The notes: generated by a model from the sequence alone, not told the origin. 64,000 nucleotides of DNA from Rhodovibrionaceae bacterium (GCA_028279885.1 JANQMX010000064.1:62001-126000); one strand, 5' to 3'; positions 13,011 through 22,574 are shown, numbered from the stretch's first letter. Program-made: numbers and translations.

Positions 13011-13916
13011 ATGAACACAGCGGAACAGCTCCATCTGCAGCAAGACAGCGAGCTTTTGGCGGCGCGCTTGCCGCCGCTGCTGCTGGCCGCGCAACGTGTG
13101 GCCGCCACGGTCGCGCAAGGCGTGCATGGACGCCGGCGGGTGGGCCAGGGCGAGACCTTCTGGCAGTTCCGCCCCTACGAAGTGGGCGACACGCCGCAAA
13201 GCATCGACTGGCGGCGCACGGCCAAGAGCGAAGGGGTCTATGTCCGCCAGATGGAGTGGGAAGCGGCGCAAAGCGTCTGGCTTTGGCGCGACCCGGCGCC
13301 CTCCATGTCCTGGCGCTCCGGCAAAGCTCTGCCGCTGAAGCGCGAGCGCGCCGAGTTGCTGCTGCTGGCTCTTTCGGTGCTTCTGCTGCGGGCGGGCGAA
13401 CGGGTTGCCTTGCTCGGCGGAGAGCGGCGCCCCTCGGGCAGCAAGGAAGCCGTCGCGCGCCTGGCTGCCGCGCTCTTGACGGAACCGCAGCCGGGCGCCG
13501 ATGAAAGCCCGGCGGTCGGGCTTCCACCGGAGATGCCGTTGCCGCGCTTCGGCCAGGTCATCCTGATCGGAGACTTCTTGGCGCCGCTCGATCAGATCGA
13601 GGCGCGCATCTGCCGTTTCGCCGAGCGCGGCCTCAAGGGCTTGGTCCTTCAGGTGCTCGACCCGGCGGAGGAGACCTTGCCCTACGAGGGGCGCGTTCGC
13701 TTCTTCGGCATCGCGGAAGAGAGCGACTGGCTGGTCAGCCGGGTCGATGAGGTGCGCCACGCCTATCAGGAACGCCTTGCGGCGCAGCAAGCCGGCTTGC
13801 TCGAAATCCTGCAGCGTGTCGGCTGGCGGACGACCTTTCACCGCACCGATCATCCGGCGCAGACGGCCCTCCTGGCAGCCTATCAGGCTCTCTCCGTCGA
13901 GGAGGGCCTCGCCTGA
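13011..13916 (+). CDS. DUF58 domain protein (MoxR partner)
   Basis: A 301-residue protein with the DUF58 signature near the N-terminus: GVHGRRRVGQGETFWQFRPYEVGD, then IDWRRTAKSEGVYVRQMEWE. The rest resembles a degenerate VWA-like domain (IGDFLAPLDQIE, GLKGLVLQVLDPAEE). No transmembrane helix is evident, which suggests a cytosolic or peripheral adaptor between the ATPase and the membrane proteins downstream. The start ATG lies 22 bases after moxR and the stop overlaps the next start (TGATG at 13914–13918). Function is inferred only from the conserved MoxR–DUF58 pairing. Confidence 0.9.
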   Translation: MNTAEQLHLQQDSELLAARLPPLLLAAQRVAATVAQGVHGRRRVGQGETFWQFRPYEVGDTPQSIDWRRTAKSEGVYVRQMEWEAAQSVWLWRDPAPSMSWRSGKALPLKRERAELLLLALSVLLLRAGERVALLGGERRPSGSKEAVARLAAALLTEPQPGADESPAVGLPPEMPLPRFGQVILIGDFLAPLDQIEARICRFAERGLKGLVLQVLDPAEETLPYEGRVRFFGIAEESDWLVSRVDEVRHAYQERLAAQQAGLLEILQRVGWRTTFHRTDHPAQTALLAAYQALSVEEGLA

Positions 13917-16678
13917 TGCTCAGCCTTGGCGCCCTGGCCTTTGCCAGCCCTTGGTTTCTCCTCGGCCTGCCGCTCCTGCCGCTGCTCTACTGGCTGCTTC
14001 GGGTGACGCCGCCGGCGCCCGCGCGCGTGAGCTTTCCCGCCGTACGCCTGCTTCTCGGTCTGCGCCCGCAAGAGGAAACGCCAGCGCGTACACCGCTCTG
14101 GCTGGTCCTGCTGCGCATCGCCATTGCCGCGCTGATCATCCTGGCGCTGGCCCGGCCGCTGCTCAATCCCAGCGGTCTCGGGAGCGGCAGCGGCCCGCTG
14201 CTGCTGGTGATCGACAACGGCTGGACCGCCGCGCGGCAGTGGACGAGCCACGTGGACGAGGCGGAGCGCATCCTGGCCCAGGCGGAGCGCTCGGGCCGAC
14301 CGGTCTATCTCCTGACCACGGCGGTTGACCCTGGCAGCGGCGATCAGCTGCTCGAGCCGCTGCCGGCTGGCGAGATCCGCTCGCGTGTCAGTGGTCTTCA
14401 ACCCAGGCCCTGGGCGGTCGATCATGTTGCCGCCGCGGCGCGCGTGGAGACCCTCGAGCAGGGCACCCAGTCGATCTGGCTGTCCGATGGCCTGGAGCAC
14501 GAAGGCACGCAGCTTCTGGCCGAGCGCCTGATGGACATTGGCGGCGTGACGATTTTCCGCGAGGAGGGCACCGACCTGCCCCGGCTGGTGGCGGCGCCGG
14601 AGAGCGAAGGCCTTGCGCTGCGTCCGCGGGTCAGCCGTGCCGGGGCCGGCGCAGAAGAGACGGTGACGCTGCTGATCAGCGGTGCCGGCGGCGAGCCGAT
14701 CGGCGCGCTCGAGGTCGTCTTCCCGGAGGGCGAGACGGAGGCAACCGGCGAGTTGAGGCTGCCGGCCGATCTGCGCAACCGCATCAGCAGCATCGCCTTG
14801 GAAGGCGAGAGCGGTGCTGCCGCGCGCTATCTGCTCGACGAGGCTTGGCGCCGCCGCTCGGTGGGGATCGTTGCGCCGGGCGGCAGCGAAGCCCCGCAGC
14901 CGCTGTTGAGCGAAATCTACTATCTGCAAAGGGCTTTGGAGCCCTTCAACGACATGCTCCGCGGCGATGCCGAGGAGCTTCTGGAGCAGGAGCTGTCGGT
15001 CGTGCTGCTGCCGGACGGCGGGCAACTCGATCAAGCGCAGCGCTCCGCCCTAGAGGATTGGGCGGAAGCCGGCGGCATGCTGGTCCGCTTCGCCGGCCCG
15101 ATGCTGGCCGAAGAAGCCGACGATCTGGTCCCGGTGCAATTGCGCGGCGGCGGCCGCACCTTGGGCGGCGCCTTGACCTGGGACACGCCGGCACAGCTCT
15201 CACCCTTCGAGGACGGCAGCCCCTTCAGTGGTCTGGCCGTTTCGGACGAAATCGCCGTGACCCGTCAGGTGCTGGCCGAGCCGACCTTGGATCTGCCGGA
15301 ACGGACCTGGGCCAAGCTGACCGACGGTACGCCGATCGTCACGGCTGAGCCGCGCGGTGACGGTTGGCTGGTGCTGTTCCATACCTCCGCCAACACCGAG
15401 TGGTCGAACCTGCCGCTCTCCGGCCTCTTCGTCGAGATGCTGCGCCGCCTGGTCGATCTCAGCCAGGGCGTGGCCAGCATCGAAGAGGGCGGCCCGCCGC
15501 TGGTGCCGCTGCAGGTGATGGACGGCTTCGGCCGTTTGGCACCAGCCACGCCTTCTGTCCTGCCGATCGCGCCGGAGGACCTCGTCGCCGGCCGCTTCTC
15601 GCCGGAGCATCCGCCTGGGCTCTATGGCGAAGAGGGGGCCAGCCGCGCGTTGAACATCGGCGATGCGGAGCAAGAACTGCTGCCGCTCAGGCCTCTGCCG
15701 GCGCGCATCCAGGAGGAAAGCTATCGCCAGACGGCGGAGACCGATCTCTTCGCCTGGCTGCTGCTGGCCGCTCTTCTGATCGGCCTGGTGGACTTCGTCA
15801 TCGGCCTGCGCCTGCGCGGTCTCGGCTGGCGTCCCGAGCCCTCTGCCGGGTCTGGGGCTGCCGCAGGGCCGGCGTCCGCGACCACGGCGCTTTGCCTGCT
15901 CGCCTTGCCGCTGCTTGCGCTGGCGCTCTCGCCGACGGCCGCCAAGGCGGCGGACGAGGACATTGTCGAGGCCTTGCGGGAAACCCGCTTTGCCTATGTC
16001 GTCACCGGGATTCCGGCCCTGGACCGCATGAGCGAGGCGGGGCTGACCGGCCTGTCGCGCTTGCTGCGCCAGCGTACGGCCATCGAGCCGGGCGATCCGC
16101 AAGGCGTCCGCCTCGGCCGCGATGAGCTGGCCTTTTATCCGCTGCTCTACTGGCCGATCTCTCCTGAGCAGCGGACCCTGGACAGCGCCGCCCGCGAGGC
16201 TTTGAACGAATATCTGCTCTATGGCGGCACCATCCTGATCGATCTGCGTGAGCAGAGCGCGGCCGGCCGCGGTGTGCTTGGCGACCGCAGCCAGAACGGC
16301 CAGGCGCTCAGGCGTTTGACGGCCGGCATCGATGTTCCTCCGCTGACGCCGGTTCCGCCCGATCATGTGATGACCAAGGCCTTCTATCTGCTTCAGGACT
16401 TCCCCGGCCGCTTCGACGGCGGCTCGCTTTGGGTGGAAAGCCCGGACCGGGCGGACAACGACGGCGTCGCCTCGGTCATCATTGGCAGCAACGACTGGGC
16501 CAGCGCCTGGGCGGTCGACGAGTACGGTATCCCGCTGGCGGCCGTGGTTCCCGGCGGCGAGCGCCAGCGCGAGATGGCTTTCCGCTTCGGAGTCAATCTC
16601 GCCATGTATGCGCTGACCGGCAACTATAAGGCGGACCAGGTGCACGTGCCCTTCATCCTTGAACGGCTGGGGCAATAG
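13916..16678 (+). CDS. BatA-like / DUF4159 membrane protein
   Basis: A 920-residue protein with two recognisable parts. The N-terminus carries the aerotolerance BatA-type segment: a helix (WFLLGLPLLPLLYWLLRV), PARVSFPAVRLL, then a second helix (LLRIAIAALIILALARPLL) and a VWA-like stretch. After about residue 600 come further helices (LLLAALLIGLVDFVIGL; ALCLLALPLLALALS), then the DUF4159 domain (FAYVVTGIPALDRMSEAGL through FPGRFDGGSLWVE), which resembles a class I amidotransferase-like fold and probably faces the periplasm. The central region lacks a clear MIDAS DxSxS motif, so metal-dependent adhesion is doubtful. Third gene of the MoxR operon; no biochemical role is established. Confidence 0.85.
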   Translation: MLSLGALAFASPWFLLGLPLLPLLYWLLRVTPPAPARVSFPAVRLLLGLRPQEETPARTPLWLVLLRIAIAALIILALARPLLNPSGLGSGSGPLLLVIDNGWTAARQWTSHVDEAERILAQAERSGRPVYLLTTAVDPGSGDQLLEPLPAGEIRSRVSGLQPRPWAVDHVAAAARVETLEQGTQSIWLSDGLEHEGTQLLAERLMDIGGVTIFREEGTDLPRLVAAPESEGLALRPRVSRAGAGAEETVTLLISGAGGEPIGALEVVFPEGETEATGELRLPADLRNRISSIALEGESGAAARYLLDEAWRRRSVGIVAPGGSEAPQPLLSEIYYLQRALEPFNDMLRGDAEELLEQELSVVLLPDGGQLDQAQRSALEDWAEAGGMLVRFAGPMLAEEADDLVPVQLRGGGRTLGGALTWDTPAQLSPFEDGSPFSGLAVSDEIAVTRQVLAEPTLDLPERTWAKLTDGTPIVTAEPRGDGWLVLFHTSANTEWSNLPLSGLFVEMLRRLVDLSQGVASIEEGGPPLVPLQVMDGFGRLAPATPSVLPIAPEDLVAGRFSPEHPPGLYGEEGASRALNIGDAEQELLPLRPLPARIQEESYRQTAETDLFAWLLLAALLIGLVDFVIGLRLRGLGWRPEPSAGSGAAAGPASATTALCLLALPLLALALSPTAAKAADEDIVEALRETRFAYVVTGIPALDRMSEAGLTGLSRLLRQRTAIEPGDPQGVRLGRDELAFYPLLYWPISPEQRTLDSAAREALNEYLLYGGTILIDLREQSAAGRGVLGDRSQNGQALRRLTAGIDVPPLTPVPPDHVMTKAFYLLQDFPGRFDGGSLWVESPDRADNDGVASVIIGSNDWASAWAVDEYGIPLAAVVPGGERQREMAFRFGVNLAMYALTGNYKADQVHVPFILERLGQ

Positions 16679-16687
16679 GGGGCGGCC

Positions 16688-18775
16688 ATGCTGGACAGTC
16701 TCAGCATTACCTTCGCCCCGCTCATCCCCGTCTGGCTGCTGTGGCTTGCCGCGCTGCTGGGCGCCGCTGTCGTGATCTGGGCCGTCTGGCTACGGGCGCG
16801 CGGCTGGCCCTGGCGGGCGATCTTCATCGCCGCTGCGGTGTTGGTGCTGGCCAATCCGGCCTTCATTTCCGAAGAGCGGGAAGCCATTCCCGACCTCGTG
16901 TTCGTGCTGTTGGACGAGAGCCAAAGCCAAAACGTCGAGCCTCGGCCGGAGCAAAGCGAAGAGGCTCTGAGCGAGCTGCTGGAGGAGCTCGACGCCTTGC
17001 CGGACACGGAGGTCCGCGTGCTGCGCGCCGGCGCTACCGGGCCGGAGGGAACGGCCGCGGGCACGCAGCTTTTCTCGGCACTGCGCCAGGACATGGCCGA
17101 AGTTTCGCGCCAGCGCATTTCGGGCATCTTCATGATCAGCGACGGCCAGGTGCACGATGTCCCGGCCGAATTCGAGAGTCTCGGTATCGATGCGCCGGTG
17201 CATCTGCTGCGCAGCGGCAGTGGCCAGGAGCGCGACCGCCGGGTCACCGTCACGCAGGCGCCGAACTTCTCGATCATCGGCCAGCCGGCCTCTCTCCGCC
17301 TCAGGGTCGACGACCTGCCGGAAGCGGCCGTTGGCGGCACGGTGGCACTGCGCGTGCGGGTCGACGGACGGGCGCCCGAGTTCATCGACGTCACCGTCGG
17401 TGAGGAAGCGGAGATCCCCATCGTGCTGGAGCGTCGCGGGCCGAGCGTGGTGCAGGTGCAGGTCGATGCCCTGCCGGACGAGCTCAGCTTGGCCAACAAC
17501 GCCGTCGCCGTGGTGGTCAACGGCGTGCGCGAGCGCCTACGGGTGCTGCTCGTCTCCGGCGAGCCTCACTCCGGCGAACGGGCCTGGCGCAACATCCTGA
17601 AGTCCGATCCTTCGGTCGACCTGGTGCATTTCACCATTCTGCGGCCGCCGGAGAAGCAGGACGGCACGCCGATCCGCGAGCTTTCGCTGATCGCCTTTCC
17701 CACCCGCGAGCTCTTTGAGGTCAAGCTCGACGAGTTCGATCTGATCATCTTCGACCGCTATCGCCGGCGCGGCGTGCTGCCGGGCCTCTACCTGGAGAAC
17801 ATCGCCCGCTATGTGGAAGAGGGCGGGGCGGTGATGCAGGCGGCGGGTCCCAGCTTTGCCAGCCCGCTGTCGCTCAGCCGCACGCCGCTCGGCCGTCTCT
17901 TGCCGGCGCAACCGACGGGCGACGTGATCGAGGAAGGCTTCAAGCCAAATCTGACCGACACCGGCTGGCGCCATCCCGTCACCACGGGACTGCGCGGCGC
18001 ACCACCCGAAGGCACCGATATCCAACCGGCTTGGGGCCGCTGGTTCCGTCAGATCGAAACCCAGTCTCAAGGCGGTGACGTGCTGCTGTCCGGCGTCGCC
18101 GAACGGCCCCTGCTCATCCTGCAGCGGGTCGGCGAGGGGCGCGTGGCGCAGCTCTTGAGCGATCAGATCTGGCTTTGGTCGCGGCACTTCGAGGGCGGCG
18201 GCCCGCAGTCGGAGCTGGTGCGCCGCATCTCGCACTGGCTGATGAAGGAGCCGGACCTGGAGGAAGAGAGCCTGCGCGCCGAAGTGCGCCAGGATAGCCT
18301 GCATATCGAGCGGCGCTCGCTCTCCGAAGCGCCGGTCAGCGTAACGGTCACTGGCCCGGACGGGGAGACTCAGGAGCTCGAGCTTACTCCCCGCAGCGGC
18401 GGGCGTGCCACGGCCGACCTGCCGATCGAAGACTTCGGTCTTTACGAGGTCAGCGACGGCATCCGCACCACCTTGGCCGCGGCCGGTCCGCTGAACCCCA
18501 TCGAGTTTCGCGATCTGCGCGCTACCGACGCTCTGCTGGAGCCGGTGGTCGCCGGCAGTGGCGGTGCTTTCTGGCACTTGGCCGAGGGGCGCGACATCGC
18601 CGTGCGCAAGGTCGGCGCCGGCCGCGACCGCCATGGCCGCGACTGGCTGGGCATCGTCGGGCAGGACGCCTACCGCGTCGTCGGCCTGCGGCAGTTCCCG
18701 GTGATGCCGGCGCTGCTCGTCGCCTTGCTGACGCTGGGTGGCCTGTTGATCGCCTGGCGCCGCGAAAGCGCCTAG
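16688..18775 (+). CDS. Large membrane protein of the MoxR operon, glutamine-amidotransferase-like
   Basis: A 695-residue protein with two N-terminal helices (about residues 9–50: WLLWLAALLGAAVVIWAVWL and IFIAAAVLVLANPA), a long extracytoplasmic region and one C-terminal helix (LLVALLTLGGLLIAW). The soluble part starts with a degenerate VWA-like stretch (VFVLLDESQSQN, FMISDGQVHD) and continues with a stretch similar to the GATase1-like domain of the MoxR-linked family (LLVSGEPHSGERAWRN, DLIIFDRYRRRGVLPG). It starts 9 bases after the DUF4159 gene and closes the operon. Its stop overlaps the convergent GNAT gene by 4 bases. Role unknown; assignment rests on gene context and topology. Confidence 0.8.
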   Translation: MLDSLSITFAPLIPVWLLWLAALLGAAVVIWAVWLRARGWPWRAIFIAAAVLVLANPAFISEEREAIPDLVFVLLDESQSQNVEPRPEQSEEALSELLEELDALPDTEVRVLRAGATGPEGTAAGTQLFSALRQDMAEVSRQRISGIFMISDGQVHDVPAEFESLGIDAPVHLLRSGSGQERDRRVTVTQAPNFSIIGQPASLRLRVDDLPEAAVGGTVALRVRVDGRAPEFIDVTVGEEAEIPIVLERRGPSVVQVQVDALPDELSLANNAVAVVVNGVRERLRVLLVSGEPHSGERAWRNILKSDPSVDLVHFTILRPPEKQDGTPIRELSLIAFPTRELFEVKLDEFDLIIFDRYRRRGVLPGLYLENIARYVEEGGAVMQAAGPSFASPLSLSRTPLGRLLPAQPTGDVIEEGFKPNLTDTGWRHPVTTGLRGAPPEGTDIQPAWGRWFRQIETQSQGGDVLLSGVAERPLLILQRVGEGRVAQLLSDQIWLWSRHFEGGGPQSELVRRISHWLMKEPDLEEESLRAEVRQDSLHIERRSLSEAPVSVTVTGPDGETQELELTPRSGGRATADLPIEDFGLYEVSDGIRTTLAAAGPLNPIEFRDLRATDALLEPVVAGSGGAFWHLAEGRDIAVRKVGAGRDRHGRDWLGIVGQDAYRVVGLRQFPVMPALLVALLTLGGLLIAWRRESA

Positions 18776-19308
18776 CCAACCTTCTCAAACATGTCGCCGT
18801 TGGAGTCGGGCGCGGCTGTGCCCGGGCCGATCAGACCGCTGACGCCGTCCAGCGCGCCGGGCGTCATCTCCAGCACCTGGAAGCGGCGCGGGTCGACCGG
18901 GCCGGGCAGCACCAGGCCACGGGGCATGGCTTCGATGAAGCCGAAGGGCTGGTAGTATTCCGGTTCGCCGACGACGACGCAGAGGTCATAGCCGAGGGCC
19001 TTGCCCCGGCTGAGACCGCGGCGCACCAGCGCCCGTCCGACTCCGCGCCCTTGCAGGCTCGGCTCGACCGCCAGAGGACCCAGGAGGATGGCGGGCGTGC
19101 CTTCGATCTCGATGGGCCAGAAGCGCAACGAGGCCAGCAGTTCGCCGTTGTCGCCCAAAGCGACCTTGGACAGGGCTGGGATGGCCTCAGCCTGTTCCCG
19201 CAGGCGATAGACCGTTTTGCCGAAGCGCTCGGGCCCGAAGGTCCGGTTCAGCAAACAGTCGATAAGGGGCAGGTGGTGAGATGCTTGGACGACGATTTCG
19301 AAATTCAT
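18772..19308 (-). CDS. GNAT family N-acetyltransferase
   Basis: A 178-residue acetyl-CoA-dependent acyltransferase of the YhbS-like branch. Motif A for acetyl-CoA is clear: LGPLAVEPSLQGRGVGRALV (about residues 77–96), followed by YDLCVVVGEPEYYQPFGF, the usual substrate/cofactor strand of this branch. The acceptor is not predictable. An upstream in-frame start at 19353 exists, but the family begins close to MNFEIVVQASHH, so ATG 19308 is used. The stop overlaps the convergent membrane-protein gene by 4 bases (CTAG). It appears to be transcribed alone. Confidence 0.88.
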   Translation of the reverse strand: MNFEIVVQASHHLPLIDCLLNRTFGPERFGKTVYRLREQAEAIPALSKVALGDNGELLASLRFWPIEIEGTPAILLGPLAVEPSLQGRGVGRALVRRGLSRGKALGYDLCVVVGEPEYYQPFGFIEAMPRGLVLPGPVDPRRFQVLEMTPGALDGVSGLIGPGTAAPDSNGDMFEKVG

Positions 19309-19476
19309 GACGATGACCCATGACCGGCGGATGACGAAGGCGGTTGCCGCCATCGCGCCTTTGGGCGGATGCGGCTAACGGCAAAACTCCAACGGTCGTC
19401 GTCGCAAGGTCATGACAGGCTTTCGTCGCCAAGTTCGTTTGATGTCAGCAGCATATCCGGCCTTCGCGGCCCTGCG

Positions 19477-20382
19477 TCAAGAGAAAACGCGTCCCCCGAC
19501 AGCGTCCCTGCGGCTTTCCAACGCCCCGGCGAGCAGAACCAGCAGGCAGCCTGCGGCTTCGCGCCAGCCGAAGGGCTCTCCCGCGATCAAGGTGGCGGAG
19601 ACGGCCGCGACGGGGATCTCCAGCAACAGAATGATGGAGACACGCCCGGCATCGATGCGGCCGGCGCCCCAGAGCATGAGCCAGGTGGCGGGCAGGATCC
19701 ACAGCACGCCCACCAGGGTGGCGGCGAGCAGCAGGAGCGGCGAGATCGCGATCAGGCTTCCCGCTTCGCCGCTCAGGAGCATCAAGGCGGCGCTGCCGAG
19801 GGCGACGACCGCAAAGCAGGAGAGCGTCAGTGGAAGGCCGGAGATAACGGGCCAGCGCCGGGTCATCACCAGGCTGCCGGCGAAGAGCATGCCAGAGGCA
19901 AGCGCCAACCAGTCCGCCGTCTCCCGCGGCATCGGCCAGCCTCCACCGTGTCCGCTCAACACGATCATGGCGCCGGCCAGCCCGCAGAGCACGGTCGCCG
20001 CGCGACTTGGGCCGAAGCGGATGCGCAGGAACAGCACCGACAGAATGCTGGCCCAGATCGGCGCCAGATAGAACAGCAGCGAAACGCGCACCACCTCGCC
20101 CCACAGCAGGGAAAGGTTCCAAGCCAGCAAAGCCAGGCCCATCAGGAGGGTCGCGAAGAGGAACGGGAGGGCGTGGGTTTTCAAGGCCCCCCGCCAGCAA
20201 TGCCTGAGATAGGGCACGGCCACCAGCGCCAGAACCAGATAGACCGACAGGTTGACCTGAAAGCCGCTCATGCCGGCGTCTTCCAAGCGTCGCAATGGCA
20301 ACCACCAGACACCCCACAGCAGGGCCGAGCCGGCCACCGCCGCGGCGGCCAATCCGGCCCAGCGCGTGTCCTGCCCGCTCAT
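19477..20382 (-). CDS. EamA/DMT-superfamily transporter
   Basis: A 301-residue inner-membrane protein with about ten hydrophobic helices arranged as two EamA repeats, the drug/metabolite transporter layout. Repeat 1 runs from about residue 12 to 140 ([39 protein letters not shown]), repeat 2 from about 155 to 285, ending with the typical [19 protein letters not shown]. Substrate cannot be inferred; members export amino acids, metabolites or nucleosides. It is divergent from wrbA, separated by 177 bases that contain a dyad close to wrbA. Confidence 0.9.
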   Translation of the reverse strand: MSGQDTRWAGLAAAAVAGSALLWGVWWLPLRRLEDAGMSGFQVNLSVYLVLALVAVPYLRHCWRGALKTHALPFLFATLLMGLALLAWNLSLLWGEVVRVSLLFYLAPIWASILSVLFLRIRFGPSRAATVLCGLAGAMIVLSGHGGGWPMPRETADWLALASGMLFAGSLVMTRRWPVISGLPLTLSCFAVVALGSAALMLLSGEAGSLIAISPLLLLAATLVGVLWILPATWLMLWGAGRIDAGRVSIILLLEIPVAAVSATLIAGEPFGWREAAGCLLVLLAGALESRRDAVGGRVFS

Positions 20383-20447
20383 GCGACAGAGCCGCCGTTA
20401 GGGGACGTCTCCAAAGGCATGGATTACGCCGATGCTCCGATCATAAT

Positions 20448-20466
20448 TGTTTCGTATTTAGAAACA
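20448..20466. promoter_or_regulatory. Inverted repeat upstream of wrbA, candidate operator
   Basis: TGTTTC–N7–GAAACA is a perfect 6-bp dyad inside an AT-rich patch in an otherwise GC-rich region, 94 bases before the wrbA ATG. Its size and spacing suit a dimeric repressor. No regulator gene is adjacent, so the factor is unknown. Confidence 0.5.
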
Positions 20467-20559
20467 GAAAGTTCATATGAAGCCGTATTTTCCTCTGAGA
20501 GGCATCACTTACATCAACCACAACAACCGACACAATGCGCCAACAGAGGAGGCGGCGAG

Positions 20560-21159
20560 ATGACCAAGGTTCTGGTTCTTTACTACAGCATGTACGGCCA
20601 CATCGAGACTTTGGCCGAAGCGGTTGCCGAGGGCGCCCGGGAGGTCGAGGGCGTCGAGGTCACCATCAAGCGGGTTCCCGAAACCATGCCGCGTGAGGTG
20701 GCCGAGAAGGCCGGTGCCAAGCTGGACCAGGCTGCGCCGATCGCCGAGCCCTCGGAGCTCGACCAATACGACGCCATCATCCTCGGCACGCCCACCCGCT
20801 TCGGCAACATGGCCGGACAGATGCGCACCTTCCTCGATCAGACCGGCGGCCTCTGGGTCAACGGCAAGCTGGTCGGCAAGGTCGGTAGCGTCTTTACCTC
20901 GACGGGCACCGGCGGCGGGCAGGAAACCACGATCACCTCCACTTGGAACACCATGATACACCACGGGATGGTCATCGTCGGCCTGCCCTACGCAGGGCCT
21001 GAGCTGGCCGACATCAGCGAGCTCAAGGGCAGCAGCCCTTACGGCGCGGCGACCATCGCCGGGGCTGATGGCAGCCGCCAGCCGATCGCAAAGGAGATCT
21101 CCCTGGCCCGCTTCCAGGGCAAGCACGTGGCGGGCATCGCCGCCAAGCTCGCCGCCTGA
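20560..21159 (+). CDS. wrbA: NAD(P)H:quinone oxidoreductase WrbA
   Basis: Flavodoxin-like FMN enzyme that reduces quinones by two electrons, avoiding semiquinones. The 199-residue length matches the family. The FMN phosphate loop is [15 protein letters not shown] (about 8–22), with [19 protein letters not shown] and [13 protein letters not shown] forming the flavin site, and the family-specific PYAGPEL late. The frame stays open far upstream, but the start is set at 20560, where an AGAGGAGG ribosome site precedes ATGACCAAGGTTCTG. It sits 40 bases before the hydroquinone reductase gene, making a plausible quinone-defence pair. Confidence 0.94.
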   Translation: MTKVLVLYYSMYGHIETLAEAVAEGAREVEGVEVTIKRVPETMPREVAEKAGAKLDQAAPIAEPSELDQYDAIILGTPTRFGNMAGQMRTFLDQTGGLWVNGKLVGKVGSVFTSTGTGGGQETTITSTWNTMIHHGMVIVGLPYAGPELADISELKGSSPYGAATIAGADGSRQPIAKEISLARFQGKHVAGIAAKLAA

Positions 21160-21199
21160 CGCGGCCGAGCTAGATCCAACTCGAAGCAAGGAGACGACT

Positions 21200-22195
21200 A
21201 TGGGCCTCTTGATCGACGGTGTCTGGCACGACCGCTGGTACGACACGAAAGCCTCCGGCGGCCGATTCCAGCGGCAGGACAGCAGCTTCCGCAACTGGGT
21301 GACGCCGGACGGTGCGCCCGGCCCGAGCGGGGAGGGCGGCTTCAAGGCGGAGGCGGGTCGCTACCACCTCTACGTCTCTTACGCCTGTCCCTGGGCGCAT
21401 CGCACCCTGATCTTCCGGGCTATGAAGGGGTTGGAAGACGCCATCACCGTCGACGCGGTGCATTGGCACATGGCCGAGCAAGGCTGGCCCTTCCGTCCCG
21501 ACGAAGAGAGCGGCGAGGACCTGGCGGACCGCCTCTACGGCAGCGCCTTCCTTCATCAGATCTACACCCGTGCGAAGCCCGACTACACCGGGCGGGTCAC
21601 CGTGCCGATCCTCTGGGACAAGCAGCGCGAGACCATCGTCAGCAACGAGTCCTCAGAGATCATCCGCATGCTGAACAGGGCGTTCGTCGGGGTTGCCGGC
21701 AACGACCGGGATTTCTATCCGGAGGCGCTCCGGTCCGAGATCGACGAGATCAACGACCTCGTCTACGGAACGGTGAACAACGGCGTCTATCGGTCCGGCT
21801 TCGCCACCACGCAGGAGGCCTACCAAGAGGCAGTGACCGCGCTCTTCGCGACGCTCGACAAACTGGAGGCCCGCCTGGCCGATCACCGCTATCTGGTCGG
21901 CGATCAGATCACCGAGGCCGACTGGCGGCTCTTCACCACCTTGCTGCGCTTCGATCCGGTCTACGTCGGGCACTTCAAGTGCAACCTGAGGCGCCTGGTC
22001 GACTATCCCAACCTCTGGGCCTACACCCGGGAGCTCTATCAGGTGCCCAGTGTGGCCGAGACGGTGAACATGGCGCACATCAAGAGCCACTATTACGGCA
22101 GCCACGGCACCATCAATCCGACTGGCGTCGTGCCGCTCGGTCCGGAGATCGACTTCACGGCACCCCACGGTCGGGATAAGGCGCTAGCAGCTTAA
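21200..22195 (+). CDS. Glutathionyl-hydroquinone reductase (xi-class GST)
   Basis: Reduces glutathionyl-hydroquinones to free hydroquinones through a catalytic Cys. The 331-residue protein matches the YqjG/PcpF/ECM4 family: the active-site Cys is in YVSYACPWAHRTLIFR (about residue 60), followed by VPILWDKQRETIVSNESSEI for glutathione binding, and a C-terminal helical domain with YLVGDQITEADWRLFTTLLRFDPVY. The ATG at 21200 has AAGGAGA upstream; longer in-frame starts lie inside wrbA. Its partner wrbA would supply hydroquinones, so the two could act in sequence. The stop overlaps the convergent small secreted gene by 4 bases (TTAA). Confidence 0.94.
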   Translation: MGLLIDGVWHDRWYDTKASGGRFQRQDSSFRNWVTPDGAPGPSGEGGFKAEAGRYHLYVSYACPWAHRTLIFRAMKGLEDAITVDAVHWHMAEQGWPFRPDEESGEDLADRLYGSAFLHQIYTRAKPDYTGRVTVPILWDKQRETIVSNESSEIIRMLNRAFVGVAGNDRDFYPEALRSEIDEINDLVYGTVNNGVYRSGFATTQEAYQEAVTALFATLDKLEARLADHRYLVGDQITEADWRLFTTLLRFDPVYVGHFKCNLRRLVDYPNLWAYTRELYQVPSVAETVNMAHIKSHYYGSHGTINPTGVVPLGPEIDFTAPHGRDKALAA

Positions 22196-22542
22196 TTGCC
22201 GTGCAGGGACGGCGCCAATTCGCTTTCGAAAAGCATCAGGCGCGCCTGAACATCCGGGTCCTCGCAGCCGCGGCGGAAGATCAGGTCGTTCATGCTCTTC
22301 TTCGCTTCCTCGACGATGGTCAGCCGCTTGCCGGCCCCGATGGTGCCGTCGATCGCGAAGTTGATCTCCTCGCCCAGGGCGTTCTGCTCGGCCGGTGTGA
22401 ACTCGCGTTTATCGCAGCGCTGCGTGGCCTGGATGGCCTCCTGATAGGCGCGGTACTTGGCTTCCATCTCGGTGTCGTCCGCTGCGACGCCTCCGGTCCA
22501 GAGCATCGTAGCGGCGGCGATTAGGCAGAGTCTCTTGATCAT
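22192..22542 (-). CDS. Small secreted protein of unknown function
   Basis: A 116-residue protein with a Sec signal peptide (MIKRLCLIAAATMLWTGGVA, cleavage likely before ADD). The mature part is about 95 residues, charged and probably helical, with two cysteines (TQRCDKREF and RRGCEDPD) that could form one disulfide in the periplasm. I do not recognise a family. ATG 22542 is chosen because it starts the signal peptide; upstream in-frame codons show no conservation. It has GAGAGAG directly upstream. It lies 32 bases after the DUF924 gene on the same strand. Confidence 0.7.
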   Translation of the reverse strand: MIKRLCLIAAATMLWTGGVAADDTEMEAKYRAYQEAIQATQRCDKREFTPAEQNALGEEINFAIDGTIGAGKRLTIVEEAKKSMNDLIFRRGCEDPDVQARLMLFESELAPSLHGN

Positions 22543-22574
22543 GCTCTCTCTCCTAGAGTGGGGCATTCGGTCGA

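Noticed and set aside
19369-20559. Long upstream extension of the wrbA frame on the plus strand
   Set aside because: The extension is antisense to the EamA transporter and Gln/Arg-rich; WrbA family length and the ribosome site set the start at 20560.
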